Source: Lysobacterales bacterium PRO7
GTDB lineage: Bacteria; Pseudomonadota; Gammaproteobacteria; Xanthomonadales; Rhodanobacteraceae
DNA: 64,000 nt
Reading direction: 5' to 3'
NCBI GenBank assembly: GCA_021404785.1
Contig: QWHH01000007.1
Coordinates: forward strand, 52,241 to 116,240
Shown here: in pieces, positions 56,143 through 64,000 of the stretch
Layout: each line of letters starts with the position of its first letter
How positions within the stretch are numbered: the stretch's first letter is position 1
The notes under the pieces: model-generated
What the model saw: the letters and a program-made list of their open reading frames with translations, nothing else
Database searches by the model: none
What the model was told of the DNA's origin: nothing
Program-made: the position numbers and the translations under genes

Positions 56143-56664
56143 TCAGTCGGGTTTGCAATCGTCCACTTCGCGCTGCCCTATTGTCGCGTAGGGTTTGAAC
56201 GACGGCACCGCGCTGGCGAGATCGTCCTGCGCCTTCGCCAGCATTTGCAAATCGACGCAAAGCTTGTTCGCCGCGGCGTCGACCTTTGCCGCGCTCGCGT
56301 TCACCTTCGCATCGATCGAGTCGGTATCGCCCGAGGCCAATCCCGCGGCGACGCTGGTGATCGCGGTCGCCGCAGTGGCTGCACCTGCAGCACCAGTCTT
56401 CACGGCGTCGCTGCGTAGCGCCATGGCGCTGGTGAAATAGCGCGCCACGATTTGTGATTGTGCCGCATCCAGCGTGACGGGCTTGCCGTCGATCAGAAGG
56501 TCGCCCTGCGCCGACACGATCGCATCCGTGCCGGCATGCGCATGCACCGCGATGCGGGTGTCGCTGAGCACGCTCAAATGCTGGAATACCGAGTCGTCAT
56601 ATTGGACGCAGCCAGCGGCGGCGACCGACAACGCAGCAATGCAAAGGATTTTCGTCGTGATCAT
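56143..56664 (-). CDS. lipoprotein of unknown function (weakly DUF2884/YggN-like)
   Basis: The 173-residue protein has a lipoprotein signal peptide, MITTKILCIAALSVAAAGC, with Cys19 as the lipidation site. The motif AIVSAQGDLLIDGKPVTLDAAQSQIVARYF resembles the conserved part of the DUF2884/YggN group. An Ala-rich helix follows (KTGAAGAATAATAIT, NASAAKVDAAANKL), and the C-terminus is KPYATIGQREVDDCKPD. The start at 56664 has GGAGG 8 nt upstream. Function is unknown, and the family link is tentative. Confidence 0.65.
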   Translation of the reverse strand: MITTKILCIAALSVAAAGCVQYDDSVFQHLSVLSDTRIAVHAHAGTDAIVSAQGDLLIDGKPVTLDAAQSQIVARYFTSAMALRSDAVKTGAAGAATAATAITSVAAGLASGDTDSIDAKVNASAAKVDAAANKLCVDLQMLAKAQDDLASAVPSFKPYATIGQREVDDCKPD

Positions 56665-56682
56665 GATCTCATCCTCCATCGA

Positions 56683-57099
56683 TTACGCAAGAGCTCGTTT
56701 CGGCCAGGTCCACGCATACCAGATGGTCAGTAATCCGATTGCGATCTCCAAGGCACCCAAGAGAATGTAAAACGACCATGCCCCGGGCATGGTCAAGGCC
56801 ATGATGGCAATGTAGGCAGCAGCCAAAATGATGTTGAGCCAGCGGGTCAGTTTTGGCGGCAAAACCAGCGAAAGAAACACCATGATGCCCGGGACCGCCA
56901 GCATGATCGAGGTGGCAATCAAGGTGTTTTGACTAACGGGCCCAAAGGGTCCTTCGCCGGCGAGCATTCCCTTTAGCTTTCCCGGGACATAAAGGCCGAA
57001 GTAATCGCCATAGATGTAGCAAAACATCAAGGTAGCCCAAAGTGCAGACAATTTGATCCGCACGTGTACCTTCAAGTCGTCCAGATGTGCAGTAGCCAT
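56683..57099 (-). CDS. four-TM membrane protein, probably DUF6326 family
   Basis: The 138-residue protein begins MATAHLDDLKVHVRIKLSAL, then ATLMFCYIYGDYFGLYVPGKL and three further hydrophobic helices, ending WYAWTWPKRALA. The first-helix pattern with YGDYFGLYVPG fits my memory of DUF6326-type proteins. Function is unknown. GC content is lower than in the flanking metabolic genes. It lies 36 bp downstream of the DUF4386 gene in the same direction. Confidence 0.65.
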   Translation of the reverse strand: MATAHLDDLKVHVRIKLSALWATLMFCYIYGDYFGLYVPGKLKGMLAGEGPFGPVSQNTLIATSIMLAVPGIMVFLSLVLPPKLTRWLNIILAAAYIAIMALTMPGAWSFYILLGALEIAIGLLTIWYAWTWPKRALA

Positions 57100-57135
57100 A
57101 GGGTCCCAAGGTGGATTGTTGAATGGAGAGGTGGA

Positions 57136-57816
57136 CTAACGCGCGTGGCGTGCACGCACGCCGACTACGAGCAGCCAGAGACAAATGCCGATTTCGCCCG
57201 CTGCGGCCGGGAACAACACGAAATCCGGGAAGCGGATAGTCGGAACGAGGACTTCCCAGAACACTTGGGCCACATAGCCAAGACCACCGAGAAACAGAAG
57301 GATGCCGAGGATCTTTGGCAGGAACCCGGACCGTATGACCAGGCATCCGAAGGGGAGCAACCAAAGCCCCCAAAACAGGGTTGCGACCAACAGGCCATTG
57401 CCGTAAGCGTTGAGGGCCAGCACGGCATGCGATTGAATCTGGTTTGGTGAGAGCGCCTGACTGTACGAGCCACCGATGATATCCAGCACATCCAGCCGAT
57501 TCGTCAAACTGACCAAAGCGATCGGCACGCTGACAGCGGCGAGCGCTACCATGAGGACCGCCATGCTTTGGTGAACGGGACGCAGCAGTTTGAACAGCGC
57601 GAGCGGCAGGAGCAGAAACGCCACTTGCTTGATCAGGAACACCGCGATGCCGGCTCGAAACAAGGAGTTGTGAGCGACGATGTTACCGACGGTTGCATGG
57701 GCATCGCCGGACACGTTGACCTGGGAAGGCACATACAAAAGGCTGAACAGACCGGTCACGACCACGACGAGGTAAATGGCACCGGCCAATCTGCTGATCT
57801 TGTTTTCGTTGCTCAT
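57136..57816 (-). CDS. DUF4386 family integral membrane protein
   Basis: The 226-residue protein has about six transmembrane helices. It begins MSNENKISRLAGAIYLVVVVTGLFSLLYVPSQV and continues FRAGIAVFLIKQVAFLLLPLALFKLL, NAYGNGLLVATLFWGLWLLPFGCLVIRS and LPKILGILLFLGGLGYVAQVF, a typical DUF4386 pattern. Function is unknown. It lies 22 bp after the ABC permease gene in the same direction, so it may be the tail of that operon. Confidence 0.85.
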   Translation of the reverse strand: MSNENKISRLAGAIYLVVVVTGLFSLLYVPSQVNVSGDAHATVGNIVAHNSLFRAGIAVFLIKQVAFLLLPLALFKLLRPVHQSMAVLMVALAAVSVPIALVSLTNRLDVLDIIGGSYSQALSPNQIQSHAVLALNAYGNGLLVATLFWGLWLLPFGCLVIRSGFLPKILGILLFLGGLGYVAQVFWEVLVPTIRFPDFVLFPAAAGEIGICLWLLVVGVRARHAR

Positions 57817-57838
57817 CGATAAATTCCGTTGCGTGAGA

Positions 57839-58834
57839 TTAGGAATACGCTTCCACGCGCTTGCGCCGCAGCCAGATCGCAGCGGCGATCATGGCGAGGC
57901 CAGCGGCGACACCGATCACGAAATTCGCGCTGGCCATCCGGTCGGCAATCGCGCCGAACGAGAACAAGTTGCTCAGTGCTATCGACGGATCCGCGCCGGC
58001 ATGGTCGAGCGACTTGAGGCTTTCGAGATTGATCCAGCTTTCCGGAATCAGGCTCAGCAGCACTCGACCGATGACGTGCTGCCAGAACCAGCCGCTGTGC
58101 AACGAGAACGATTGCATCAACTGCATCCAGGTGATGATCACGCCGGTGACGACCGGCAGCATCACCGCCCACAGGAACGGCTTGGAGCGCGCCCAGGCCG
58201 AGCACAGCAGCAGCCAGCCCATCGTCGGCAGCGCCCACAGCGCGTTGACCGGAATCAGCACGGCAAACTTGATCCACATCGCTATCAGATGCGTCGGCGA
58301 CCAGAGATACGGCAGGGCGTTGATGCCGTGCAGCGCCGCATACAACGTGAACAGGATCAAAAAGCCCAGTTGCAGCACGATCATGCCGAACACGGCGAGC
58401 GCCGGCGCGAGGATTAGCCCAGCGGCGACCTTCGACAACACCGTTTGCGTATCCGACAGCGGCAGCGACTTCCAGAACAGCACGCTGCGGTCGGCGCGGT
58501 CGTTGTACAACGCACCGAGCGCGTAGAAGAACACGACCACGAACAGGGCGATGCGGATCGGCATTCCCATCGTGATCAGGCCGACGTCGAGCGCGCCCTG
58601 GAACTTGGCCATGTCGTCCGCGTCGATATGGCTGGTGAGCTGATCGATATGAATGCCGTTCAGGGTGAAGCCGGCTCTTTGCGCGGTGAGTTCGGCAGTC
58701 ACCAGGCCCATTGCGATGAAGGCGAGCATGACCAGCGCGATGATCACCGGAGTCCACAGGAATCCGCCGCGGTGTTCCCAGAATTCGCGCTTGATCTGCC
58801 AGAGGAATTTGCTCGAAGGAGTGATGGCGTTCAT
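57839..58834 (-). CDS. ABC-2 type transporter permease
   Basis: This 331-residue inner-membrane permease has about six transmembrane helices (GGFLWTPVIIALVMLAFIAMG, IRIALFVVVFFYALGALYNDR, ILAPALAVFGMIVLQLGFLILF, WAVMLPVVTGVIITWMQ, NFVIGVAAGLAMIAAAIWLRR). A sizeable periplasmic loop follows helix 1, and DRADRSVLFWKSLPLSD is an ABC-2 coupling motif. The start overlaps the ATPase stop by 4 bp. The substrate is unknown. GntR/YtrA-type operons of this layout often respond to cell-envelope antibiotics. Confidence 0.88.
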   Translation of the reverse strand: MNAITPSSKFLWQIKREFWEHRGGFLWTPVIIALVMLAFIAMGLVTAELTAQRAGFTLNGIHIDQLTSHIDADDMAKFQGALDVGLITMGMPIRIALFVVVFFYALGALYNDRADRSVLFWKSLPLSDTQTVLSKVAAGLILAPALAVFGMIVLQLGFLILFTLYAALHGINALPYLWSPTHLIAMWIKFAVLIPVNALWALPTMGWLLLCSAWARSKPFLWAVMLPVVTGVIITWMQLMQSFSLHSGWFWQHVIGRVLLSLIPESWINLESLKSLDHAGADPSIALSNLFSFGAIADRMASANFVIGVAAGLAMIAAAIWLRRKRVEAYS

Positions 58835-59688
58835 GCGTACGTTCCTTTCATGGTCGCGACGAACAGATCGGCGACACTCGGTTTATGCAATTCGCCCAGT
58901 TCCGCCAGGCGCGACTTGTCGATGCCGTCGAACAGGAAAATCGACTTGCCGAAGATCTGGCGCTCGTACAGCGGCTTGAGCGTGCGCGCCGCATCGGCCT
59001 TGTCCGGATTGACCATGACTTCGGCGAAACGCTCGCCGACGTCGTCCATGGTGGCATCGAGCACAATCTTGCCTTCCTTGATGAACAGCAGGTCGGTGAG
59101 GATGTGTTCGATCTCCTCGATCTGGTGCGTGGTCACAAGGATGGTTTTCTGCTCGTCGAAATAATCGCTGAGCAGGTTGTTGTAGAACTCCTTGCGATAC
59201 AGGATGTCCAGGCCCAGGGTCGGTTCGTCGAGGATCAGCAATTTCGCGTCGATCGCCATGACCAGGGCCAGGTGCAATTGCACGATCATGCCCTTGGACA
59301 GTTCGCGTACGCGCTGGGTCGGCTTGATCTTGGTGCGTGCGAGCAGTTTTTCGCATTTCTCGCGCGAGAAGCGCGGATGCACGCCGCCGACGAAATCCAC
59401 CGCATCACCCACGCGCAGCCAGCGCGGCAGCACGGCCACGTCCGCGATGAAGCACACCTGTTCCATCAGTTGCGTGCGGTGCGTGCGTGGGTCCAGACCG
59501 AGCACGGACAGCGATCCGTCGAATTCCGCCAGGCCGAGGATGGCCTTGAGCGCCGTGGTCTTGCCGGCGCCGTTTGGGCCGACCAGGCCGACGATGCGGC
59601 CAGCTTCGATGTCGAAACTGACATTGTCCAACGCCACCGTGTTGCCGTAGCGCTTGGACAGTCCCTTTGCCTGCACGACGGCGGTCAT
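58831..59688 (-). CDS. ABC transporter ATP-binding protein
   Basis: This 285-residue ATPase has Walker A in GLVGPNGAGKTTALKAILGL, the signature region RELSKGMIVQLHLALVMAIDAKLLILDEPT (LSKGM in place of LSGGQ, a form common in YtrB-like subunits), and the H-loop TTHQIEE. The C-terminal 60 residues are an extra regulatory segment. It overlaps both the GntR gene and the permease gene by 4 bp, so the three are translationally coupled. Confidence 0.94.
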   Translation of the reverse strand: MTAVVQAKGLSKRYGNTVALDNVSFDIEAGRIVGLVGPNGAGKTTALKAILGLAEFDGSLSVLGLDPRTHRTQLMEQVCFIADVAVLPRWLRVGDAVDFVGGVHPRFSREKCEKLLARTKIKPTQRVRELSKGMIVQLHLALVMAIDAKLLILDEPTLGLDILYRKEFYNNLLSDYFDEQKTILVTTHQIEEIEHILTDLLFIKEGKIVLDATMDDVGERFAEVMVNPDKADAARTLKPLYERQIFGKSIFLFDGIDKSRLAELGELHKPSVADLFVATMKGTYA

Positions 59689-60056
59689 GGCTTTTCTCCC
59701 GTGTTTTCAGCGTTCTTGACCAGTGTGGCCAAGTCCAGGTTCATGCGCTGGATGCGCGCGAACACGGCGGGCCATTCTTCCTTCAGGAATCGTTCGCGCT
59801 CGGATTTCATCAGCGCCGCGCGTGCGCCTTCGCTTACGTACATGCCCAGTCCCCTGCGTTTTTCCACGAGTTGTTCGTCCACGAGTTCCTGATATCCCTT
59901 CGACACGGTGATCGGGTTGAGTTGGAAGTCGGCCGCGACCTGGCGCACCGAGGGCAGCGCGTCGCCGGGCTTGAGCACGCCGTCCAGAATCATCGCCACC
60001 ACGCGGTCGCGCAGTTGGCGGTAGATCGGCGCGTTGTCGTTCCAGGTGATACTCAT
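59685..60056 (-). CDS. GntR-family (YtrA subfamily) transcriptional repressor
   Basis: The 123-residue protein begins SITWNDNAPIYRQLRDRVVAMILDGVLKPGDALPSVRQVAADFQLNPITVSKGYQELVDEQLVEKRRG, the GntR winged helix. It ends with a short helical tail of about 45 residues, as in YtrA regulators. It starts 2 bp after the stop of the gene at 60059. It probably represses its own operon through the palindrome over the promoter at 60462-60483. Confidence 0.94.
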   Translation of the reverse strand: MSITWNDNAPIYRQLRDRVVAMILDGVLKPGDALPSVRQVAADFQLNPITVSKGYQELVDEQLVEKRRGLGMYVSEGARAALMKSERERFLKEEWPAVFARIQRMNLDLATLVKNAENTGEKP

Positions 60057-60058
60057 GC

Positions 60059-60430
60059 TTATTCCTTGGCGCCGATGCGCGGCAGAACCTTGCCGAAGGA
60101 ATAGTAGGGCATGTCCAGGCGCGCGCTGGCCGAAGGTTTGTTCGTCGGCACGCCGGCGTCAACTTCGAACACGGCATGGATGAACATTCCCGTTCCCGAG
60201 GGTACGGAGGGTTGCGCCGCCGCCATGCGCTGCGCCAAGGTGGGTCGCACATGGATTGTCGGCAAGGTCACGGGCTCGGCGACGCTGACCGTATGGGGTT
60301 TCACGGACAATGTCGGCTTGGCGGTAAATGCTTCGGCTGGCTTTGCATGGTTCAGCGCAATGCCGGCGGCCATTGCCAGGCCGGCTGCGATCGAAACGCT
60401 GGCGCGGATCAGCAGGGCTTGCAGGTTCAT
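60059..60430 (-). CDS. small secreted or membrane-anchored protein of unknown function, first gene of the ABC operon
   Basis: The 123-residue protein starts MNLQALLIRASVSIAAGLAMAAGIALNHA, a signal or anchor segment. A proline/threonine-rich region follows (KPTLSVKPHTVSVAEPVTLPTIHVRPTLAQRM), and the protein ends LDMPYYSFGKVLPRIGAKE. No family is recognised. The start has GAGGAG at good spacing and the promoter and operator are directly upstream, so it is the leader gene of the operon with the GntR regulator, ATPase and permease. It might be an accessory or sensing protein for the transporter (inference). Confidence 0.75.
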   Translation of the reverse strand: MNLQALLIRASVSIAAGLAMAAGIALNHAKPAEAFTAKPTLSVKPHTVSVAEPVTLPTIHVRPTLAQRMAAAQPSVPSGTGMFIHAVFEVDAGVPTNKPSASARLDMPYYSFGKVLPRIGAKE

Positions 60431-60461
60431 GGTGGACTCCTCTTGGTGAACTGTAGTACTA

Positions 60462-60501
60462 GTGTTGTATGTAAGTATAACACCTAGACGAGACTTGTCA
60501 A
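60462..60501 (-). promoter_or_regulatory. strong promoter with overlapping GntR-type operator
   Basis: On the minus strand a perfect TTGACA (60496-60501), a 16-bp spacer and TATACT (60474-60479) form a near-consensus sigma-70 promoter for the operon. An imperfect palindrome (60462-60483) with outer arms GTGTT / AACAC and inner TA/TA pairs covers the -10. That is the layout expected for autorepression by the YtrA-type regulator encoded second in the operon. Confidence 0.8.
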
Positions 60502-60563
60502 GCACCCAATTGCAATCCGGTATAACCTGAGTATCCGCAGTGGGTGTTTTCTGGGGGAGAATC

Positions 60564-61841
60564 ATGCGCAGAATCCTTTGCGCGACCGTCGTTGCGCTTG
60601 CTTCGCAGTCGTTACCGGCACAAAGCTGCACCGGCCTGTGCCTGCAACAACAAATCTGCCCGGGTGGCGGCAGCACGACGGTCAGCGGGACCGTCTACAT
60701 GCCCAACGGGACCGTGCCGTTGCCCAATGCGCTGGTGTACGTGCCGAACGCGCCTGTCGCAGCATTTACGCCAGGCGTGGCCTGCGACAGTTGCTCGCCC
60801 AGCGGCTCGCCGCTGGTCAGTGCGATCTCGGGCCCGAACGGCACTTTTGCCATCACCAACATGCCGGTTGGCGCGAACATTCCGTTGGTGATCCAGGTCG
60901 GCCGCTGGCGTCGGCAGGTCGTCCTGCCCAACGTCGTGGCGTGCGTGAACACGCCAGTCCCGGCGTCGATTTCACGCTTGCCGCGGACCAAGGCCGAGGG
61001 CGATATCCCGCTGACTGCTGTCGTGACCGGCAATGTGGACGCGGAGGAGTGCCTGCTGCGCCAGATTGGCATGGACGACGCTGAATTTACCAATCCCTCC
61101 GGCAACGGGCGAATCCGGTTCTACACCGGGAGCGCTCCCGGTGGCGCAGGCGCCGTGATCAACGTCAATACGCCGGACGAAACGAATCTGGTTGCTTCAC
61201 AGGCGGCCATCAACCAGTACGACGGCGTCCTGATGAATTGCCAGGGCATTACGGCAAATCCGTCGGCGGCTGCGAAAGGGTATTTCACCGGTTTCCTGAA
61301 CAGCGGTGGCCGCGCCTTGATGTTTCACTTCGCCGACGGCTATTTGCAGAACAATCCACCGCTATCGTCGTTGGTGACCTGGAACCCCGGTGCGGGCGGC
61401 ATCACCAGCGACCCGCAGACCGGATACATCGACACTGGCGACGCGGACGGTGCGAGGTTCGCACAATGGCTCCAGCTCGTGGCCGGCGGAACCTACGGTC
61501 AGCTCACGTTGGGCCTGTTGCGCCACGACTACGATGGCGTCATCGCGCCTGCGGTCAACCGGATCAGCCTGAACCAGTCCGGCCAGATCATTCCGCAGCA
61601 ATTCAGCTTCAACGCACCGGTCGGTGTTCCGGCCGGCAGTCAATGCGGGCGCGTTACGTTTCTCGACAATCATCCGGTCTACACGTCGGGTACTGCCGGC
61701 ATAACGTTTCCTGCCGAATGCACCGCCGGGCCGATGACTGCACAGCAATTGGCCGCTGCCTACACGTTGTTTGAGACGGAAAACTGCCTCGCAGGAGCTT
61801 ACGATCGCATTTTCGCCTCGGGATTCGAAACGGGGGGCTGA
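60564..61841 (+). CDS. secreted protein with carboxypeptidase-regulatory-like domain and C-terminal GFE motif
   Basis: The 425-residue protein has a signal peptide (MRRILCATVVALASQSLPAQS) and a Cys-rich start. A beta-sandwich like the carboxypeptidase regulatory domain follows (VSGTVYMPNGTVPLPNALVYVPN, FAITNMPVGANIPLVIQVGRWRRQVVL). The long C-terminal region (GQITANP-like YDGVLMNCQGITANPS, GGRALMFHFADGYL, FLDNHPVYT) looks like a glutamine-amidotransferase-type Rossmann fold without an obvious nucleophile. It ends AYDRIFASGFETGG. Function is unknown. GGGGGAGA precedes the ATG at 60564. It is divergent from the ABC operon. Confidence 0.72.
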   Translation: MRRILCATVVALASQSLPAQSCTGLCLQQQICPGGGSTTVSGTVYMPNGTVPLPNALVYVPNAPVAAFTPGVACDSCSPSGSPLVSAISGPNGTFAITNMPVGANIPLVIQVGRWRRQVVLPNVVACVNTPVPASISRLPRTKAEGDIPLTAVVTGNVDAEECLLRQIGMDDAEFTNPSGNGRIRFYTGSAPGGAGAVINVNTPDETNLVASQAAINQYDGVLMNCQGITANPSAAAKGYFTGFLNSGGRALMFHFADGYLQNNPPLSSLVTWNPGAGGITSDPQTGYIDTGDADGARFAQWLQLVAGGTYGQLTLGLLRHDYDGVIAPAVNRISLNQSGQIIPQQFSFNAPVGVPAGSQCGRVTFLDNHPVYTSGTAGITFPAECTAGPMTAQQLAAAYTLFETENCLAGAYDRIFASGFETGG

Positions 61842-61865
61842 TCGAGCCGAACCGACGCCTGTGGA

Positions 61866-63752
61866 TCAGCCGCTCGCGGCTTCCAGCTCCTCGTGTGCCG
61901 TCAGCCAGCGCGCTTCCAGATCGGCCAATTCGGATGCCAGGCTGCTGGCTTGGCGGGTCAATTCCTGCACGCGCGCCTTCGAACTGTCTTCGTACAATTC
62001 CGGATCATTCAAGGCGGCATCCGCCTGACGCTTGTCCGACTCGACCTGCGCGATGCGTTTCTCCAGACGCTGCACTTCCTGCTTCAGCGGCGCAGTCCGC
62101 GCACGATCGTCAGCGCGCGCGCGGCGATCGCCTTGACGTTTGTCACCGGATGCGGCTTTATCGGATGTCTGTGCTGGCGCATTCGCAGCTCGCATCACCT
62201 GGCGCGCATAGTCATCCAGATCGCCCGAATACGGAGCGACACACCCGCCGCCAACATGCAGCAGTGTGTCGCAACAAGCGCGGATCAGGGCGCGATCGTG
62301 CGACACCAGAACCACCGCACCCGCGAAATCGTTCAGCGCTTCGGTCAAGGCCTCGCGCATGTCCAGGTCCAGGTGATTGGTCGGCTCGTCGAGCAACAAC
62401 AGGTTCGGACGCTGGAAAACCGTCAGCGCCAGGCACAGCCGCGCCTTCTCGCCGCCGGAAAATGGCGCGACGGGCTCCAATGCGCGTTCGCCGGCAAAGC
62501 CGAATCCGCCGAGAAAATCGCGTGCGGCTTTTTCGCCGAGGGCAGGGTTCAACTCCAGCAAGTGGGCGACGGGGCTAGCCGCCGGGTCGAGCTGTTCGAG
62601 TTGATGCTGGGCGAAGTAGCCGATGGCGAGATCTTTCGCGGAAATGCGTTCTCCGGCGAGCGGCGCAATTTCACCCGCCAGCAGTTTGACCAGCGTGGAC
62701 TTGCCCGCGCCATTGGCGCCGAGCAGGGCGATGCGGTCGCCGGGGGCAAGAATCAGGGTGATGTCATCCAGCACGTGGCGCTCGCCGTAGCCGGCGGCGG
62801 CGTCGTCGAGCTTGAGCAATGGCGCCGGCAGGCGCGCCGGTTCGCGGAACTCGAACTGGATCGTCGACGCGGCGCGGATCGGCGCGATGTCGACCATGCG
62901 TTCCAGCGCCTTGATGCGGCTTTGTGCCTGGCGCGCCTTGGTCGCCTGTGCACGAAAGCGATCGACGAAGCGTTGCAGGTGCGCGCGCTCGCGCTGCTGT
63001 TTCTCGAACGCCGCCGATTGTTGCGCGAGTTGTTCGGCGCGCTTGCGTTCGAAACCTGTTAGATCGCCGGCGAACAAATCGGCGCGGCGATCGGCGATCG
63101 ACAAGACATGAGTGACGACGGCGTCGAGAAATTCGCGGTCGTGCGAAATCAGCAGCAAGGTGCCCGGATACTTCGACAGCCAGTCCTGCAACCACAAAAC
63201 CGCATCGAGGTCGAGGTGATTGGTCGGCTCGTCGAGCAGCAACAAATCCGATCGGCACATCAGCGCTTGCGCCAGGTTCAAGCGCATGCGCCAACCGCCG
63301 GAGAACTGCGCCACGCTTCGTGTTTCGTCGCCGGATTTGAAGCCCAGGCCATGCAACAAGGCGCCGGCGCGCGCGGGCGCCGCGTAGCCGCCGATCGTGT
63401 GCAGGCGCTCGTGCAGGTGCGCGATGCGCATGCCGTCGTGGGCATCTTCGGCGGCAACCAGTTCACGTTCTATGGCGCGCAGTTCGGCGTCACCGTCCAG
63501 CACGTAATCCAGCGCCGTGGTTTCCAGCGCCGGAACTTCCTGCCGCACCCAGGCCATGGACCAGTTGGCCGGACGCTCGAAATGGCCGGCGTCCGGCGCC
63601 AGTTCGCCGGCAACAAGGGCAAGCAGGCTGGATTTGCCCGCGCCATTGCGGCCGCTGATGCCCACGCGCCAGCCGGCATGCAGGGCAAGGTCGACGTTTT
63701 CGAGCAGGACTTGCGGCCCGCGGCGCAGGGTAAGGCGATCGAATCGGATCAT
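61866..63752 (-). CDS. ABC-F family ATPase (YheS-like)
   Basis: This 628-residue protein has two ABC cassettes and no membrane part. Walker A motifs are GRNGAGKSSLLALVAG and GANGAGKSTLVKLLAG. Signatures are FSGGWRMRLNLAQAL and FSGGEKARLCLAL. Both Walker B motifs read LLLLDEPTNHLDLD. The interdomain linker (FERKRAEQLAQQSAAFEKQQRERAHLQRFVDRFRAQATKA in part) and a C-terminal coiled coil (KQEVQRLEKRIAQVESDKRQ) fit the YheS/Uup class. ABC-F proteins act on the ribosomal E-site to relieve stalling. Target specificity is not predictable. Confidence 0.94.
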   Translation of the reverse strand: MIRFDRLTLRRGPQVLLENVDLALHAGWRVGISGRNGAGKSSLLALVAGELAPDAGHFERPANWSMAWVRQEVPALETTALDYVLDGDAELRAIERELVAAEDAHDGMRIAHLHERLHTIGGYAAPARAGALLHGLGFKSGDETRSVAQFSGGWRMRLNLAQALMCRSDLLLLDEPTNHLDLDAVLWLQDWLSKYPGTLLLISHDREFLDAVVTHVLSIADRRADLFAGDLTGFERKRAEQLAQQSAAFEKQQRERAHLQRFVDRFRAQATKARQAQSRIKALERMVDIAPIRAASTIQFEFREPARLPAPLLKLDDAAAGYGERHVLDDITLILAPGDRIALLGANGAGKSTLVKLLAGEIAPLAGERISAKDLAIGYFAQHQLEQLDPAASPVAHLLELNPALGEKAARDFLGGFGFAGERALEPVAPFSGGEKARLCLALTVFQRPNLLLLDEPTNHLDLDMREALTEALNDFAGAVVLVSHDRALIRACCDTLLHVGGGCVAPYSGDLDDYARQVMRAANAPAQTSDKAASGDKRQGDRRARADDRARTAPLKQEVQRLEKRIAQVESDKRQADAALNDPELYEDSSKARVQELTRQASSLASELADLEARWLTAHEELEAASG

Positions 63753-63910
63753 CCGGTGATTTTAGCGTACCTGGCGGGGAACCCTGTCGTCGGGTTGCAG
63801 TCCAAGCCGAACCCGTTTGCCTTCGGCGGTCCGGAACCTCACAATACGCGGCCGCCAAGATTTCCAGGCATGCCGCGCGATCGGCAATACCATCCATCCA
63901 GGAGCACACA

Positions 63911-64000
63911 TGACGAAGTTTTTACGCAAGACCCTGACTGCCGCAGCCGTTGCCGCTGCGCTCGCCGCCGGCTCCGCCGGTGCGGCCGAGACCAAGCCCG
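63911..64000 (+). CDS. secreted protein, N-terminus only (cut by the right edge)
   Basis: An ATG at 63911, with AGGAG ten bases upstream, opens a frame that stays open to the window end: MTKFLRKTLTAAAVAAAL, then AAGSAGAAETKP. This is a clear Sec signal peptide with predicted cleavage near AGAA. Nothing of the mature protein beyond five or six residues is visible, so no function can be given. Confidence 0.7.

Overview
The window is a gapless piece of a GC-rich bacterial chromosome made almost entirely of housekeeping genes. Gene content and order point to Gammaproteobacteria, order Lysobacterales (Xanthomonadales), probably Rhodanobacteraceae or a close relative. The reasons are the gcvR/dapA/bamC, queG-nnr-tsaE-amidase, lon-hupB-tRNA-Val-tRNA-Asp-ppiD, mltD/yafS-rnhA-dnaQ and mtnA-gtrA-gyrA blocks, a 7Fe ferredoxin of the Azotobacter FdI type, and sucA-sucB-lpd without sucCD. 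The exact genus is inference. There is no prophage, IS element, CRISPR array or rRNA operon.

Layout. 1-6300: gcvR (cut by the left edge), dapA, bamC, fdxA, tRNA-Glu, pcnB, folK, panB, panC, then a strong terminator. 6370-16180: queG divergent from nnr-tsaE-amidase, then lon, hupB, two tRNAs and ppiD, closed by a perfect 23-bp palindrome shared with the convergent fabI. 17000-20460: mltD divergent from a yafS-like methyltransferase, rnhA and dnaQ. 20500-30000 is the most unusual part: a multihaem cytochrome c followed closely by a transmembrane Ser/Thr kinase, a convergent PP2C phosphatase, a large autotransporter with Ig-like repeats, a divergent envelope-anchored caspase-like protein with Sel1 repeats and a long coiled coil, and an EcsC-family protein. 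30000-36350: mtnA, a GtrA-like protein, gyrA, a peroxiredoxin and an hsp20-cbpA chaperone pair behind a sigma-32-like promoter. 36360-43480: a PilH-like regulator, an AcuI/YhdH reductase, and lpd, sucB and sucA.

43580-53400: a GNAT protein, a REPIN-like repeat, roxA overlapped by an HxlR regulator, a beta-class GST, two unrelated VapC-type toxin-antitoxin pairs, a MASE1 sensor kinase and a NarL-type regulator separated by a low-GC PEBP gene, a two-TM protein and purB. 53470-64000: fumC, a duplicated-domain periplasmic protein, a lipoprotein, two integral membrane proteins (DUF4386 and probably DUF6326), an autoregulated GntR/ABC transporter operon, a secreted protein of unknown function, an ABC-F ATPase, and the start of a secreted protein cut by the right edge.

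Most genes serve core metabolism: lysine, folate, pantothenate, purine and methionine salvage, the TCA cycle, fatty acid synthesis, DNA replication and topology, proteostasis and outer-membrane assembly. The leads most worth following are the caspase/autotransporter/kinase/phosphatase neighbourhood, a short C-terminal motif (IFxxGFE) shared by two unrelated secreted proteins, the REPIN-like repeat, and a probable nonsense codon in the signal peptide of the PEBP gene.
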